Shown here: positions 18,057 through 25,800 of the stretch, piece by piece
How positions within the stretch are numbered: the stretch's first letter is position 1
Layout: each line of letters begins with the position of its first letter
Assembly (NCBI GenBank): GCA_035934405.1
Contig: DASYXW010000031.1
Location: 1-64,000 of the forward strand
Direction: 5' to 3'
Length of the DNA stretch: 64,000 nucleotides
From: DASYXW01 sp035934405
GTDB taxonomy: Bacteria > Acidobacteriota > Terriglobia > UBA7540
Translations under genes and position numbers: made by a program
The notes under the pieces: generated by a model
The model's input: the letters and a program-made list of their open reading frames with translations, nothing else
The model's database searches: none
Told to the model about the DNA's origin: nothing

Positions 18057-18854
18057 ATGGCTACGCATCTCCCGGATGAGGCTCAGCTCGTTACCGCGGC
18101 TCGCTCTGGGAATGCCGAGGCGCTCGGACTCCTGATCATGCACTACTATCGCAACATCTATCACCTGGCGATTAAGATCACCCGCAATCATGAGGACGCC
18201 GAGGACGTGCTGCAAGAGGCCTCGCTCAAGGCCCATTGTAAGCTCAAGCAATTTCATGGCAACTCGCGATTCTACACTTGGCTGGTGCGCATCACCGTGA
18301 ACGAAGCCCTGATGAAGCTGCGGAAGAAGCGCAATGAGAGAGTGGTTCCGCTTGGCGAAGCGGTCGCGTCGGGTAACGGATTTGTTCTGCCTCAATTTCA
18401 GGATTGGAGTAAGCACCCTGAGAGATTTTACTCCGAGCTGGAGTTGGAGGAGGTCTACCGGCGCGCGCTCGTGAGCCTCAGTCCTGCGCTTGCAGAGGCG
18501 TTGATACTGAGGAATATCGAGGAGCTTTCCATGAAAGAGGCGGCTGCGGCCCTTCGCTTGTCTCCCTCGGCGCTCAAATCGCGCCTCGTACGGGCGCGTT
18601 CCCGAATGCGCAAGCGGCTCAACAGGATGATCTGGGGACAGAGTCTGACGCGAGATGCAACGTCGTCGCGTTTGCCCACCGAGCGGTCTCGGACTGCCGG
18701 CGGCTCGGATCTGGTAAGGGCGGCGTGTAAACAGAGCCGGCTCTTGTCTTTTCTCCCCAACCGGCCTTCTCTTGTCGTTACCGGACGTCTACGGGTTATT
18801 ACGACCTCGGGTACAGACTCCACCCGATGGCGTCGGCTGCCTGAGAACGACTAA
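18057..18854 (+). CDS. ECF-type RNA polymerase sigma factor
   Basis: A 265-residue extracytoplasmic-function sigma factor. Region 2: LLIMHYYRNIYHLAIKITRN and DAEDVLQEASLKAHCKLKQF, with FYTWLVRITVNEALMKLRKK binding the -10. Region 4: LSPALAEALILRNIEELSMK then AAAALRLSPSALKSRLVRAR for the -35. The first 200 residues are typical; the last 65 (from TRDATSSRLPTERSRTAGG) are basic, low-complexity and not part of the family, so the ancestral stop may have been lost. No anti-sigma factor is adjacent. It heads the regulatory island on the plus strand. Confidence 0.92.
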   Translation: MATHLPDEAQLVTAARSGNAEALGLLIMHYYRNIYHLAIKITRNHEDAEDVLQEASLKAHCKLKQFHGNSRFYTWLVRITVNEALMKLRKKRNERVVPLGEAVASGNGFVLPQFQDWSKHPERFYSELELEEVYRRALVSLSPALAEALILRNIEELSMKEAAAALRLSPSALKSRLVRARSRMRKRLNRMIWGQSLTRDATSSRLPTERSRTAGGSDLVRAACKQSRLLSFLPNRPSLVVTGRLRVITTSGTDSTRWRRLPEND

Positions 18855-18915
18855 GCTATGATTTCGCTTCGGTACAGTCGCGATTTCTCAACCGGGAGGT
18901 CCGCGGCTGTGTCGT

Positions 18916-18927
18916 ACCGCATGCGGT
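18916..18927. promoter_or_regulatory. 12-bp perfect palindrome, possible operator
   Basis: The sequence accgcatgcggt is a perfect palindrome 53 bases before the start of the zinc-finger-like gene. It could be a binding site for a dimeric regulator, but a palindrome of this size is not rare in GC-rich DNA, and no second copy is seen. Confidence 0.2.
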
Positions 18928-18980
18928 GCCAGTTCCACTCGTGCTAGGCAACGGCACAGGGTTAGCAAGGGGGGTGGGTT

Positions 18981-19334
18981 ATGGCGGAGTTGACAGTGGC
19001 GCGCTATTTTCGCGGCGGCCTCGCCGCGTTCAGGTGCCCGGTCTGTAACTGCCTCCTTGAGGTGCCGGCGCCGCCGCGAGGAGCGCGGCCATGGACGGCC
19101 GATGAAGCAAGAATAAGGATTGATGCCCAATTCAAAGCACACCTTCAGGATCGGCACGCCACCCACCAGGATTATGCAGCGGAGACCGGAAACGACCCCC
19201 CCGGCCAGGAAGGGTCCCCCCCTACCCATCTTCCGGGTTCAGTCACGGTCTCCGCTGCGCCACTCTTTCACGATGCGACATCGTGGGGTCGCGCTGTCAC
19301 TCCGCAGGGGTTAAGAAGGCCAGCGCCTGACTAA
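18981..19334 (+). CDS. Putative zinc-finger protein
   Basis: A 117-residue protein with a strong ribosome site (aaggggggtgggtt before ATG). FRCPVCNCLLEVPAP supplies Cys19 and Cys22, and FKAHLQDRHATH supplies His54 and His59, giving a C-x2-C ... H-x4-H spacing like a stretched C2H2 finger. After residue 65 the chain is Pro/Gly-rich and probably disordered. No catalytic motif is present. It may bind DNA or a protein partner; it lies within a group of small regulators. Zinc binding is inferred from ligand spacing alone. Confidence 0.5.
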   Translation: MAELTVARYFRGGLAAFRCPVCNCLLEVPAPPRGARPWTADEARIRIDAQFKAHLQDRHATHQDYAAETGNDPPGQEGSPPTHLPGSVTVSAAPLFHDATSWGRAVTPQGLRRPAPD

Positions 19335-19369
19335 ACGAAGCGGACCGCGCGCCCCGTGAGGAGGCGATT

Positions 19370-19795
19370 ATGATAAGCCAGAAAGAACCGATTATCGCGT
19401 TGCTCGTCTATAGCGATGAAAGCCCGCTCGCCGGACTCCGTGTCGCACTGGCAGGGCAGTCGGTGGAGACTTATCGCGCCAGGACGTGCCAGCATACCAG
19501 GAGTTTCTTGGGAAAGGCGAATCAGCACCCCCATATCGTGTTTACCGACACAGCGCTGGCGGATGGAGCCTGGACGGACGTTCTCGCGGCGGCCGGAGAA
19601 GCGCAGTCAGCCGTTGATGTCATCGTGGTTTCGCGTTGGCTCGGCATGAAGGTGTATGTCGATGCCCTCGAGCGGGGCGCGTTTGATTTCATGACGCCTC
19701 CCTTTGAGGTGCCGGAGCTGAATCACGTTTTGCGGCGCGCGGCTCACGACGTGCTGGCACGTCGTGTTTCGACGAGTATGGCCGCCAGCGCTTGA
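19370..19795 (+). CDS. Degenerate single-domain response regulator
   Basis: A 141-residue CheY-like receiver with no output domain. IIALLVYSDESPLAGLRVAL gives strand 1 and the acidic pocket, reduced to D16-E17. HIVFTDTALADGAW places a phospho-acceptor candidate at D60. VIVVSRW carries the Ser at the Thr/Ser switch position. FDFMTPPFEVPELNHVLRRA matches the TKPF loop, but the invariant Lys is a Pro (residue 110), so phosphorylation signalling is likely altered or lost. Such pseudo-receivers often act as protein-protein adaptors. It is upstream of a Cys-rich protein and a NarL-type regulator. Confidence 0.75.
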   Translation: MISQKEPIIALLVYSDESPLAGLRVALAGQSVETYRARTCQHTRSFLGKANQHPHIVFTDTALADGAWTDVLAAAGEAQSAVDVIVVSRWLGMKVYVDALERGAFDFMTPPFEVPELNHVLRRAAHDVLARRVSTSMAASA

Positions 19796-19844
19796 GGGCG
19801 GTCTGCGGAGCCTTTTTCAACCGGCCCCGAGGCGGCGGACCAAT

Positions 19845-20414
19845 ATGGTCAGGGCGACGAGGCAAGGCTCGGGAGGAATCAGATTGAACGGATCGAGTGA
19901 CAGGAAGAAGAGGCGCATAGAGCGGCTTCTCGCTTGCCACCGCGTCTGCCTGAGCGCGGTCGAGACCGGCCAGCACGATTCCCGGCCCGCCGCCGCCGGG
20001 CAGCTGTGGATGCTCTTTCTCTGCTCGGAAGTCTGCCGCCTCGGCGCCGAGTGCCTGGAGCGGGGTGCGCAGATGGACGAGTCAACCCTGGCCCTGAGCG
20101 CAGGAATATCGGCGGTATGCGGGTTAATCTGCGAGCGCGTGGACGGTAACGCGCCCTGGACGAGGGCATGTGCCCGCACCTGTTTTCGCTGTTCTGAGAG
20201 CTGCCTGGCTTTGCTGTTTCATGACCCTGACTCCGAGCGCATCTTGGCCGCCGCGAACGAGGCGGCCAATTTTCTCGCTCCTTGGCGCTTCGAGCTTCAG
20301 ATTACCCCGGGCGGAGATCTGTTGGCCCAACCCGGAGCGGTGAGCTCTGACAACTCCTGCCTGGCCGTCGTCGCCGGGGAGCAGCCACGGCCTCAAATAG
20401 CGCAGCTCCGATGA
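19845..20414 (+). CDS. Cys-rich four-helix-bundle protein (DUF326/Csp-like)
   Basis: A 189-residue protein with 11 cysteines in its first 120 residues, mostly spaced C-x3-C: Cys31/35, 60/64/70, 92/96, 109/113/116/120. The pattern ACHRVCLS, LCSEVCRLGAEC, VCGLICERV and CARTCFRCSESCLAL matches the DUF326-type four-helix bundles, some of which store many Cu(I) ions (Csp proteins). The tail after residue 140 is extra. ATG 19845 is used; an upstream start in the same frame would overlap the previous gene. No signal peptide, so it would be cytosolic. Copper binding is inferred, not shown. Confidence 0.55.
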   Translation: MVRATRQGSGGIRLNGSSDRKKRRIERLLACHRVCLSAVETGQHDSRPAAAGQLWMLFLCSEVCRLGAECLERGAQMDESTLALSAGISAVCGLICERVDGNAPWTRACARTCFRCSESCLALLFHDPDSERILAAANEAANFLAPWRFELQITPGGDLLAQPGAVSSDNSCLAVVAGEQPRPQIAQLR

Positions 20415-20603
20415 AACACACTTCAACCTGCGGCGTGTAAATATTTCCTGCTGCTCACCTACACGTCGCCAGCAATCCAGATCCTTCCAAACTCCGAATC
20501 CCATTTCATATCAGCGCTATAAACTCTTGCGGTTCTGATGGTCCACGGATTGCCGAAGCGCATGTGTACGATGCTTGCGGAAGGGGCAGAAGGAGGACGT
20601 AAA

Positions 20604-21356
20604 ATGGGGCTGGCGTACACGGAGTTGCTCGAACCCGCCCGCCGCGTACCAGGCAAGTCCAAGCAGCGAGCGAGCACTGGCAGGGACGACTTGCAATTGC
20701 AGCAGTCGGATCACCCGGTCCGCGTCCTCATCGCGGACGATCACGAGATTGTGAGGCAGGGCCTGCGAACCCTGCTCGCGGCCGAATCGGGCGCCTTCGA
20801 GGTCTGCGGCGAGGCGACAGATGGGCGGGAGGCGGTTGAAAAGACGCGGCAGTTGCGCCCTGACGTGGTGGTTCTCGATATCAGCATGCCCGGACTTAAC
20901 GGCCTGGAAGCGACGCGCCAGATTGTCAAGGAGATCCCTCAGGCTGAGGTGCTGATCCTTACCATGAATGAGTCTGAACAGATGATCGAAGCCTTGTTGA
21001 GTGCGGGGGCTCGAGGTTATCTCTTGAAATCTGATGTTGCCCGCGATCTTCTCGTCGCCATCAAGTCCCTTTACGAGCGCCGGCCGTTCTTTACCTCTAA
21101 GGTTGCTCGCCGGGTGCTCGACGGGTATCTCAAAGAGGCTGGCCGCGCCGGCACAGAGTCACGTCTAACCCCGGCCGAGCGCCGGGTTATCCAACTCCTG
21201 GCCGAGGGCAAGAGCAACAAGGAAGTGGCGACCGTCTTGGGGACGACCGTCAAGACGACTGAGACCCACCGCGCCAACATCATGCGCAAGCTCGGCCTCC
21301 GTTCAGTAAGCGACCTGGTTCACTATGCGGTACGCAACGGGATCATAGAGCCGTGA
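20604..21356 (+). CDS. NarL/LuxR-family response regulator
   Basis: A 250-residue two-component transcription regulator. ATG 20604 (MGLAYTELLEPA) has an excellent ribosome site (aggagg, seven bases before). A 38-residue N-terminal extension precedes the receiver: VRVLIADDHEIVRQGLRTLL (acidic DD), DVVVLDISMPGLNGLEATRQ (phospho-acceptor Asp) and ARGYLLKSDVARDLLVAIKS (conserved Lys). The C-terminal LuxR helix-turn-helix is LTPAERRVIQLLAEGKSNKE and TTVKTTETHRANIMRKLGL. It directly precedes the sortase substrate gene and is a close paralogue of the regulator at 31718. The kinase at 22878 is a candidate partner. Confidence 0.93.
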   Translation: MGLAYTELLEPARRVPGKSKQRASTGRDDLQLQQSDHPVRVLIADDHEIVRQGLRTLLAAESGAFEVCGEATDGREAVEKTRQLRPDVVVLDISMPGLNGLEATRQIVKEIPQAEVLILTMNESEQMIEALLSAGARGYLLKSDVARDLLVAIKSLYERRPFFTSKVARRVLDGYLKEAGRAGTESRLTPAERRVIQLLAEGKSNKEVATVLGTTVKTTETHRANIMRKLGLRSVSDLVHYAVRNGIIEP

Positions 21357-21563
21357 ACTGAAGGAGTCTGGAGATTTTACATACCCACCGAGCGGAAATT
21401 CCCCGCGCAGTCGCCATCTTTATCTGACAGAATTTGAAGTAAATCAAACATTGTGAATAACTTGAGTCCTTCAGGCGCTCTTCGGCCCTGTCCTTGCTGG
21501 AAGCTCGCGCAGGGGGAAACGCGGGGGAACAGGAAACTACAAATCGCAAAGGAGATAACCCAT

Positions 21564-21938
21564 ATGAGGAGCATCAAGCTGTCCACCCTAATCGCATCCT
21601 TTATGTGCCTTCTGTTTGCCGCCTTCCTCTTCGGACAGCAGCAACAGCCGACCTCCCAGCCGTCAGACCAGAGCACCGCGCAGCCGGCGGCGCAGCAGCC
21701 GGATTCATCACAGCAGCCAGCGGCCGCGCAGCCGTCCCAGCAGACGGATCAGTCTCAGTCCCCGTCTTCCTCCGACCAATCTGCCACGCCGTCCGATCAG
21801 TCGATGGATCAGACCAGCGGCGCAGGAAAGATGCCGAAGACAGCCAGCGACGTTCCCCTGCTGGCATTGCTCGGGACCTTGTGTCTCGCGGGGGCGGGCG
21901 CAGTGCACCTTGCTTTAAAGTCCAAGCACTCGGCTTGA
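21564..21938 (+). CDS. Small secreted sortase substrate (MPKTA signal)
   Basis: A 124-residue surface protein. ATG 21564 has a strong ribosome site (aaaggag). Residues 1-24 are a signal peptide (MRSIKLSTLIASFMCLLFAA then FLFG). Residues 25-87 are almost wholly Q, S, P, D, T and A, so a flexible stalk. The C-terminus has a complete tripartite sorting signal: MPKTA (90-94, a variant of LPxTG), a hydrophobic helix (VPLLALLGTLCLAGAGAVHL) and a basic KSKHSA tail. A class D-like sortase gene follows at 22000. The protein seems to be the dedicated substrate; what it does on the surface is unknown. Confidence 0.75.
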   Translation: MRSIKLSTLIASFMCLLFAAFLFGQQQQPTSQPSDQSTAQPAAQQPDSSQQPAAAQPSQQTDQSQSPSSSDQSATPSDQSMDQTSGAGKMPKTASDVPLLALLGTLCLAGAGAVHLALKSKHSA

Positions 21939-21999
21939 GACTTTGAGGCTGGCCTGGCGCCCGCCTCGGCGCCAGGCTTCCATTCGACGAGCCAGCCCA

Positions 22000-22716
22000 A
22001 TGCAAGCGCGAAGCACGCATGCCATTTCCCCTGAACCCTCCGGCTTGACTCCTCAGCAAAAGGCCTTGCGCCTCAGCAAGTACGGGCTCGCGGGTCTGGG
22101 CGTGGTGCTGCTCGGCGTTTGCGCCGTGATCGTGATAAATGCCGCGCTGTACCAGTCGTATCAGAACTGGGCGTTCGAGCAGATTCAGTCCGGACGAGCG
22201 ATTTCCCGCACGGAATTCCTTCTTCATTTCGTCAAGCGCGCGCCGGCTGAGCCAGAATCGCCGCGCGCGGAGCCAGGCTCAGCCGGCGGAGCGGGCGGGG
22301 CCGGTCTGAACGTCACTGCCGATGGTCTCGTCGCGCGACTGGAGATTCCTTCCGCCGGTGTCTCCGTGGCGGTGATGGAAGGCGTGGACGCTCGAACTCT
22401 CCGCCAGGCGGTAGGACACATGCCGGGCACGGCGTTTCCCGGGGCCGCCGGCAACATAGTGCTCGCCGCTCACCGGGACACCTTTTTTCGTGGACTTCGC
22501 AACGTCCATGAGGGCGACCCGATCACCCTGAACACCCTCCACGGCAGCTTTACCTACGTCGTGGATTCGCTGCAGGTGATCCAACCCCAGGACGTCGGAG
22601 TGCTCGGCTCGATTCCCCGTCCCACCCTCACCCTGGTCACTTGTTATCCCTTTTATTTTGTCGGACCCGCGCCGGAGAGGTACATCGTTCGAGCCCACCA
22701 GGTTACGTCGCCATAG
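22000..22716 (+). CDS. Sortase, class D-like
   Basis: A 238-residue membrane-anchored transpeptidase. One N-terminal helix (YGLAGLGVVLLGVCAVIVIN, about 28-48) is followed by a Pro/Gly-rich spacer and the sortase beta-barrel. Catalytic residues: His158 in NIVLAAHRDTFFRGLRN, Cys215 in LTLVTCYPFYFVGPAP and Arg227 in PERYIVRA. The TLVTCxPF motif is the class D/E signature. It follows its presumed substrate by 61 bases. Sortases are rare outside Gram-positive phyla, which makes the pair notable. The start could also be TTG 21943, but ATG 22000 is favoured. Confidence 0.88.
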   Translation: MQARSTHAISPEPSGLTPQQKALRLSKYGLAGLGVVLLGVCAVIVINAALYQSYQNWAFEQIQSGRAISRTEFLLHFVKRAPAEPESPRAEPGSAGGAGGAGLNVTADGLVARLEIPSAGVSVAVMEGVDARTLRQAVGHMPGTAFPGAAGNIVLAAHRDTFFRGLRNVHEGDPITLNTLHGSFTYVVDSLQVIQPQDVGVLGSIPRPTLTLVTCYPFYFVGPAPERYIVRAHQVTSP

Positions 22717-22765
22717 TGTCCTGAATCAGAAGCTCGTTGAATAAGCCGTGGATTCGGTCGGGCAA

Positions 22766-22868
22766 CAGCCCGCGGAGCGGGCGGAAGTTCGTGGCGCACG
22801 CGCAAGCCGTGGGTTTCAGATGCCTATCGGGATTGAAGCCCCGGAGGGGCGCAAGGACGCTGAAAAGC
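22766..22868. repeat. Palindromic dispersed repeat, copy 1
   Basis: The sequence begins cagcccgcggagcgggcgga and contains two GGA-loop hairpins: gcccgc-gga-gcgggc, and gcccc-gga-ggggc further on, ending near gacgctgaaaagc. A second, interrupted copy in the same orientation lies at 28236-28507. The two copies flank the giant histidine kinase gene on either side. It is REP-like and non-coding. Confidence 0.7.
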
Positions 22869-22877
22869 AACGTCCGC

Positions 22878-25800
22878 TCACTGGCTGGGCAGGATCGCCT
22901 TCACCGTCGCGCCCTTGCTGCTCGACGCAATCTCCAGCCGCCCGCCAAGCTGCTTCAACCGTTCGCGCATTCCGGCGATGCCCACGCCCAGCCGCAGAGC
23001 GCTTTGCTTTTCGTCGCTGAGGTCGTCGGCCGGCATACCCCGGCCTTTGTCCTGGATTTCCACGCTGACTTCGCCGTTGGTTTGAACGATTCGGACCCGC
23101 GCCTGCTTGCTGCCGGAGTGGCGCTGGACATTGCTCAGGCCTTCCTGCACGATGCGGAAGAGCGCGATTTCAGCGTCCTCCGGCAGCCGGCGCAGGTCGT
23201 GCGGCACCTCCAGTTTCACCGCGATGGCGCTCCGCTCGCTGAACCGGGTGACGTACCAGCGGACGGCGCCAGCGAGGCCCACCGCGTCCAGGTCCGGCGG
23301 ATGCAGCAGGTGGGAGATGTTGCGGATCTCGATGCTCGCCTCCTTTGCGAGCGCCTGACTGTCAGTGAGGATCTTGGAGGCTTCCGCGTCTTTGGCCACA
23401 CGTTGCTGGATGAGCGAAAGATTCACCGAGAGAGCCGTGAGCACCTGGGCGGTGCTGTCGTGTAGCTCGCGGGCGATCCGCCGCCGTTCTTCATCCTGCA
23501 GGCGCAGAATGTGGCCGGAAAGCTGGCGAATGGCGGCTTCCGCCTGCCGGCGCTCGCTAATGTCGCGGGCGATGGTGGAGGCCCCGGTGAGTCGCCCGAA
23601 CCCATCCTTGATGGGAGAGATGGTGATGGAGACGTCGATCAGCTTTCCGTCTTTCCTTTGCCGCACGGTTTCTTCGTGGTCGACAGTCTCTCCGCGCGCG
23701 AGTCTGGCCATGATTTGCTGCAACTCATCGGGATGCCCCGGCGGGAGCAGGATGGAGACCGGTTTGCCGATGACTTCCTCCGCCGAATAGCCATAGAGAT
23801 GTTCCGCGCCTTTGTTCCAGCTTACAATGACTCCATCTGGCGACTTGCCGATAATGCCGTCATCGGAGAAGTTCACGATTGAGGCCAGTTGGGCCCGGCT
23901 CGCCTCCGCCTGCTTGCGCGCCGTGATGTCGCGAATGGCGCTCGAAACCAGCACGCCCTCCTCGGTTTCGAGCGGACTCAAGCCGATCTCCACCGGAAAC
24001 TCCGTGCCGTCCTTGCGCCGCGCGTACAGTTCCAGTCCCACTCCCATGCCCCGCACTCGCGGCTCACCGAAGAAGCTGGCTCGGTGCCCCGGATGCTTCG
24101 CCCGGAAGCGTTCGGGCACTAATATTTCCATCTCTTTTCCCAGCAGCTCTTCCCGGCTGTATCCAAACGCCTTCTCCCCCTGAGCGTTCACGAGGACGAT
24201 CTTGCCTTCGCGATTCACCACCACCATGGCGTCGGGAGCTGCTTCGAGCAACCCGCGGAACTTGATCTCGGCCCGCTTGCGCTCGGTGATGTCGGTGACG
24301 ATGCCGCCGGTGGCATACACCTTTCCCTCGCTGTCGCGCAGGGGAAACTTCTGGACGAGGCTGGTGTGCGGTCCATCGGGGTAAAGGGCAACCTCTTCGA
24401 ATCCCGTCGCCTCGCCCGTCTCGAGCACCTGAAGGTCATGGACCCGGAACGCCTCCGCCTGCTCAGGCGGAAACAGTTCGCTGTCGGTCTTGCCCTGGAT
24501 CTCGCGCGCGGCATGGCTGAGGCTTTCGAATGCCCGATTCACGAGTAGATAGCGTCCTTCAGGGTCTTTCAGGAACATGGGATTCGGGCTATTGTTCAGG
24601 AAGGCGCGGAAGCGCTCTTCGCTCTGCCGCAGGGCGATTTCGGCCTCCTTGCGGCGCGTGATCTCGCGCACGAGAAGCGAGAGGGTTTGCGGAGCGCTCT
24701 TCCCGGAAACGATGCGGTTAATCCGGGCTATAAACCAGCGCCGGCCGTGCCCCATGTCAAGCGGGTATTCGACGTTTTCCGCGCTTCCGGTGCGCAGCAC
24801 GCGCCCGAAGGCTTCGAGCAACGCGTGGGCGGATTCAGCAGGGAGAAAATCTGCAATACTGTGGCCGAGTAATTCCTCGCGGGGCCGGATGAAAAGGCTG
24901 GGGTTGGCGCTCCACGCGTTCAGGTACTTTCCGTCTTGATCGATCTCAAAGACGACGTCGTCCATGGATTCGACCAGCGCCCGCAGGGATTCCGTCGCCC
25001 GCTTGCGTTCGGTGACATCTTCGATCGCCAGCAGGACTAACGGGGCTTTGTCAGCACCTTGCCCGGTCTGCAGAGCATTCAGCAGCATCGTGCGGCACCC
25101 GATACTCGGAAATTCATGGTCAACCTCAAAGTCTCTGACCTCAGTCCGCTGCGGCAGGATTTCGTTGAGCAGATCGAGCAGCCGCGCAATGTTCCATTGG
25201 CCGTTTCCGAGCTCCCGGAGAGGGCGGCCCTCGGTCTCTTCCGGTGACACCTGGAAAGCTTCGAGAAAGGCGCGGTTGGCGGCTTTCACCCTCAACTCGG
25301 CATCGAGCACCAGGATGGGCTCGCGGGCTGTCTCGGCAATCGATTGCGCGTAAGCGCGCGCCTCGGTAGCCTGTGTTTTCACCTCGTTGATGTCAATCAG
25401 GGTGATGATGGCCCCTTCCACCCGGTTTTCACTGGTCTTGTAAGGGCGCGCCCGCAGCGAGTGCCAGCGGCCCCGCCGGTCCTGGACCTCCCGTTCCTTG
25501 ACGCCCATGCTCTCGATCGCCTCCGAGACCATGGTCTCGAGGCCGGGAAAATCGAGCGTCGAGCGCAGGTCGCTGATCGGCCTCCCGACGTCGGCGGGAA
25601 TCAGGCTGAGCACGGCTCCCGCGGCGGGCGTGAAGCGCCGGATGCGCAGGTCACTGCCCAGGATCAGGATGGGGACGGTGACGTTGGCGATGACGTTGCT
25701 CAGGTCGTTGTTGGAGGTCGAGAGCTCCGCATTCCGGTTCCGCAGCTCTTCATTCAACGTCGTCAATTCTTCATTGGTGGCCTGCAATTCCTCCTTGGCC

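Noticed and set aside
18650..18854. Extra domain at the C-terminus of the first ECF sigma factor
   Set aside because: The stretch is basic, low-complexity and lacks structure; more likely a read-through extension than a real domain.
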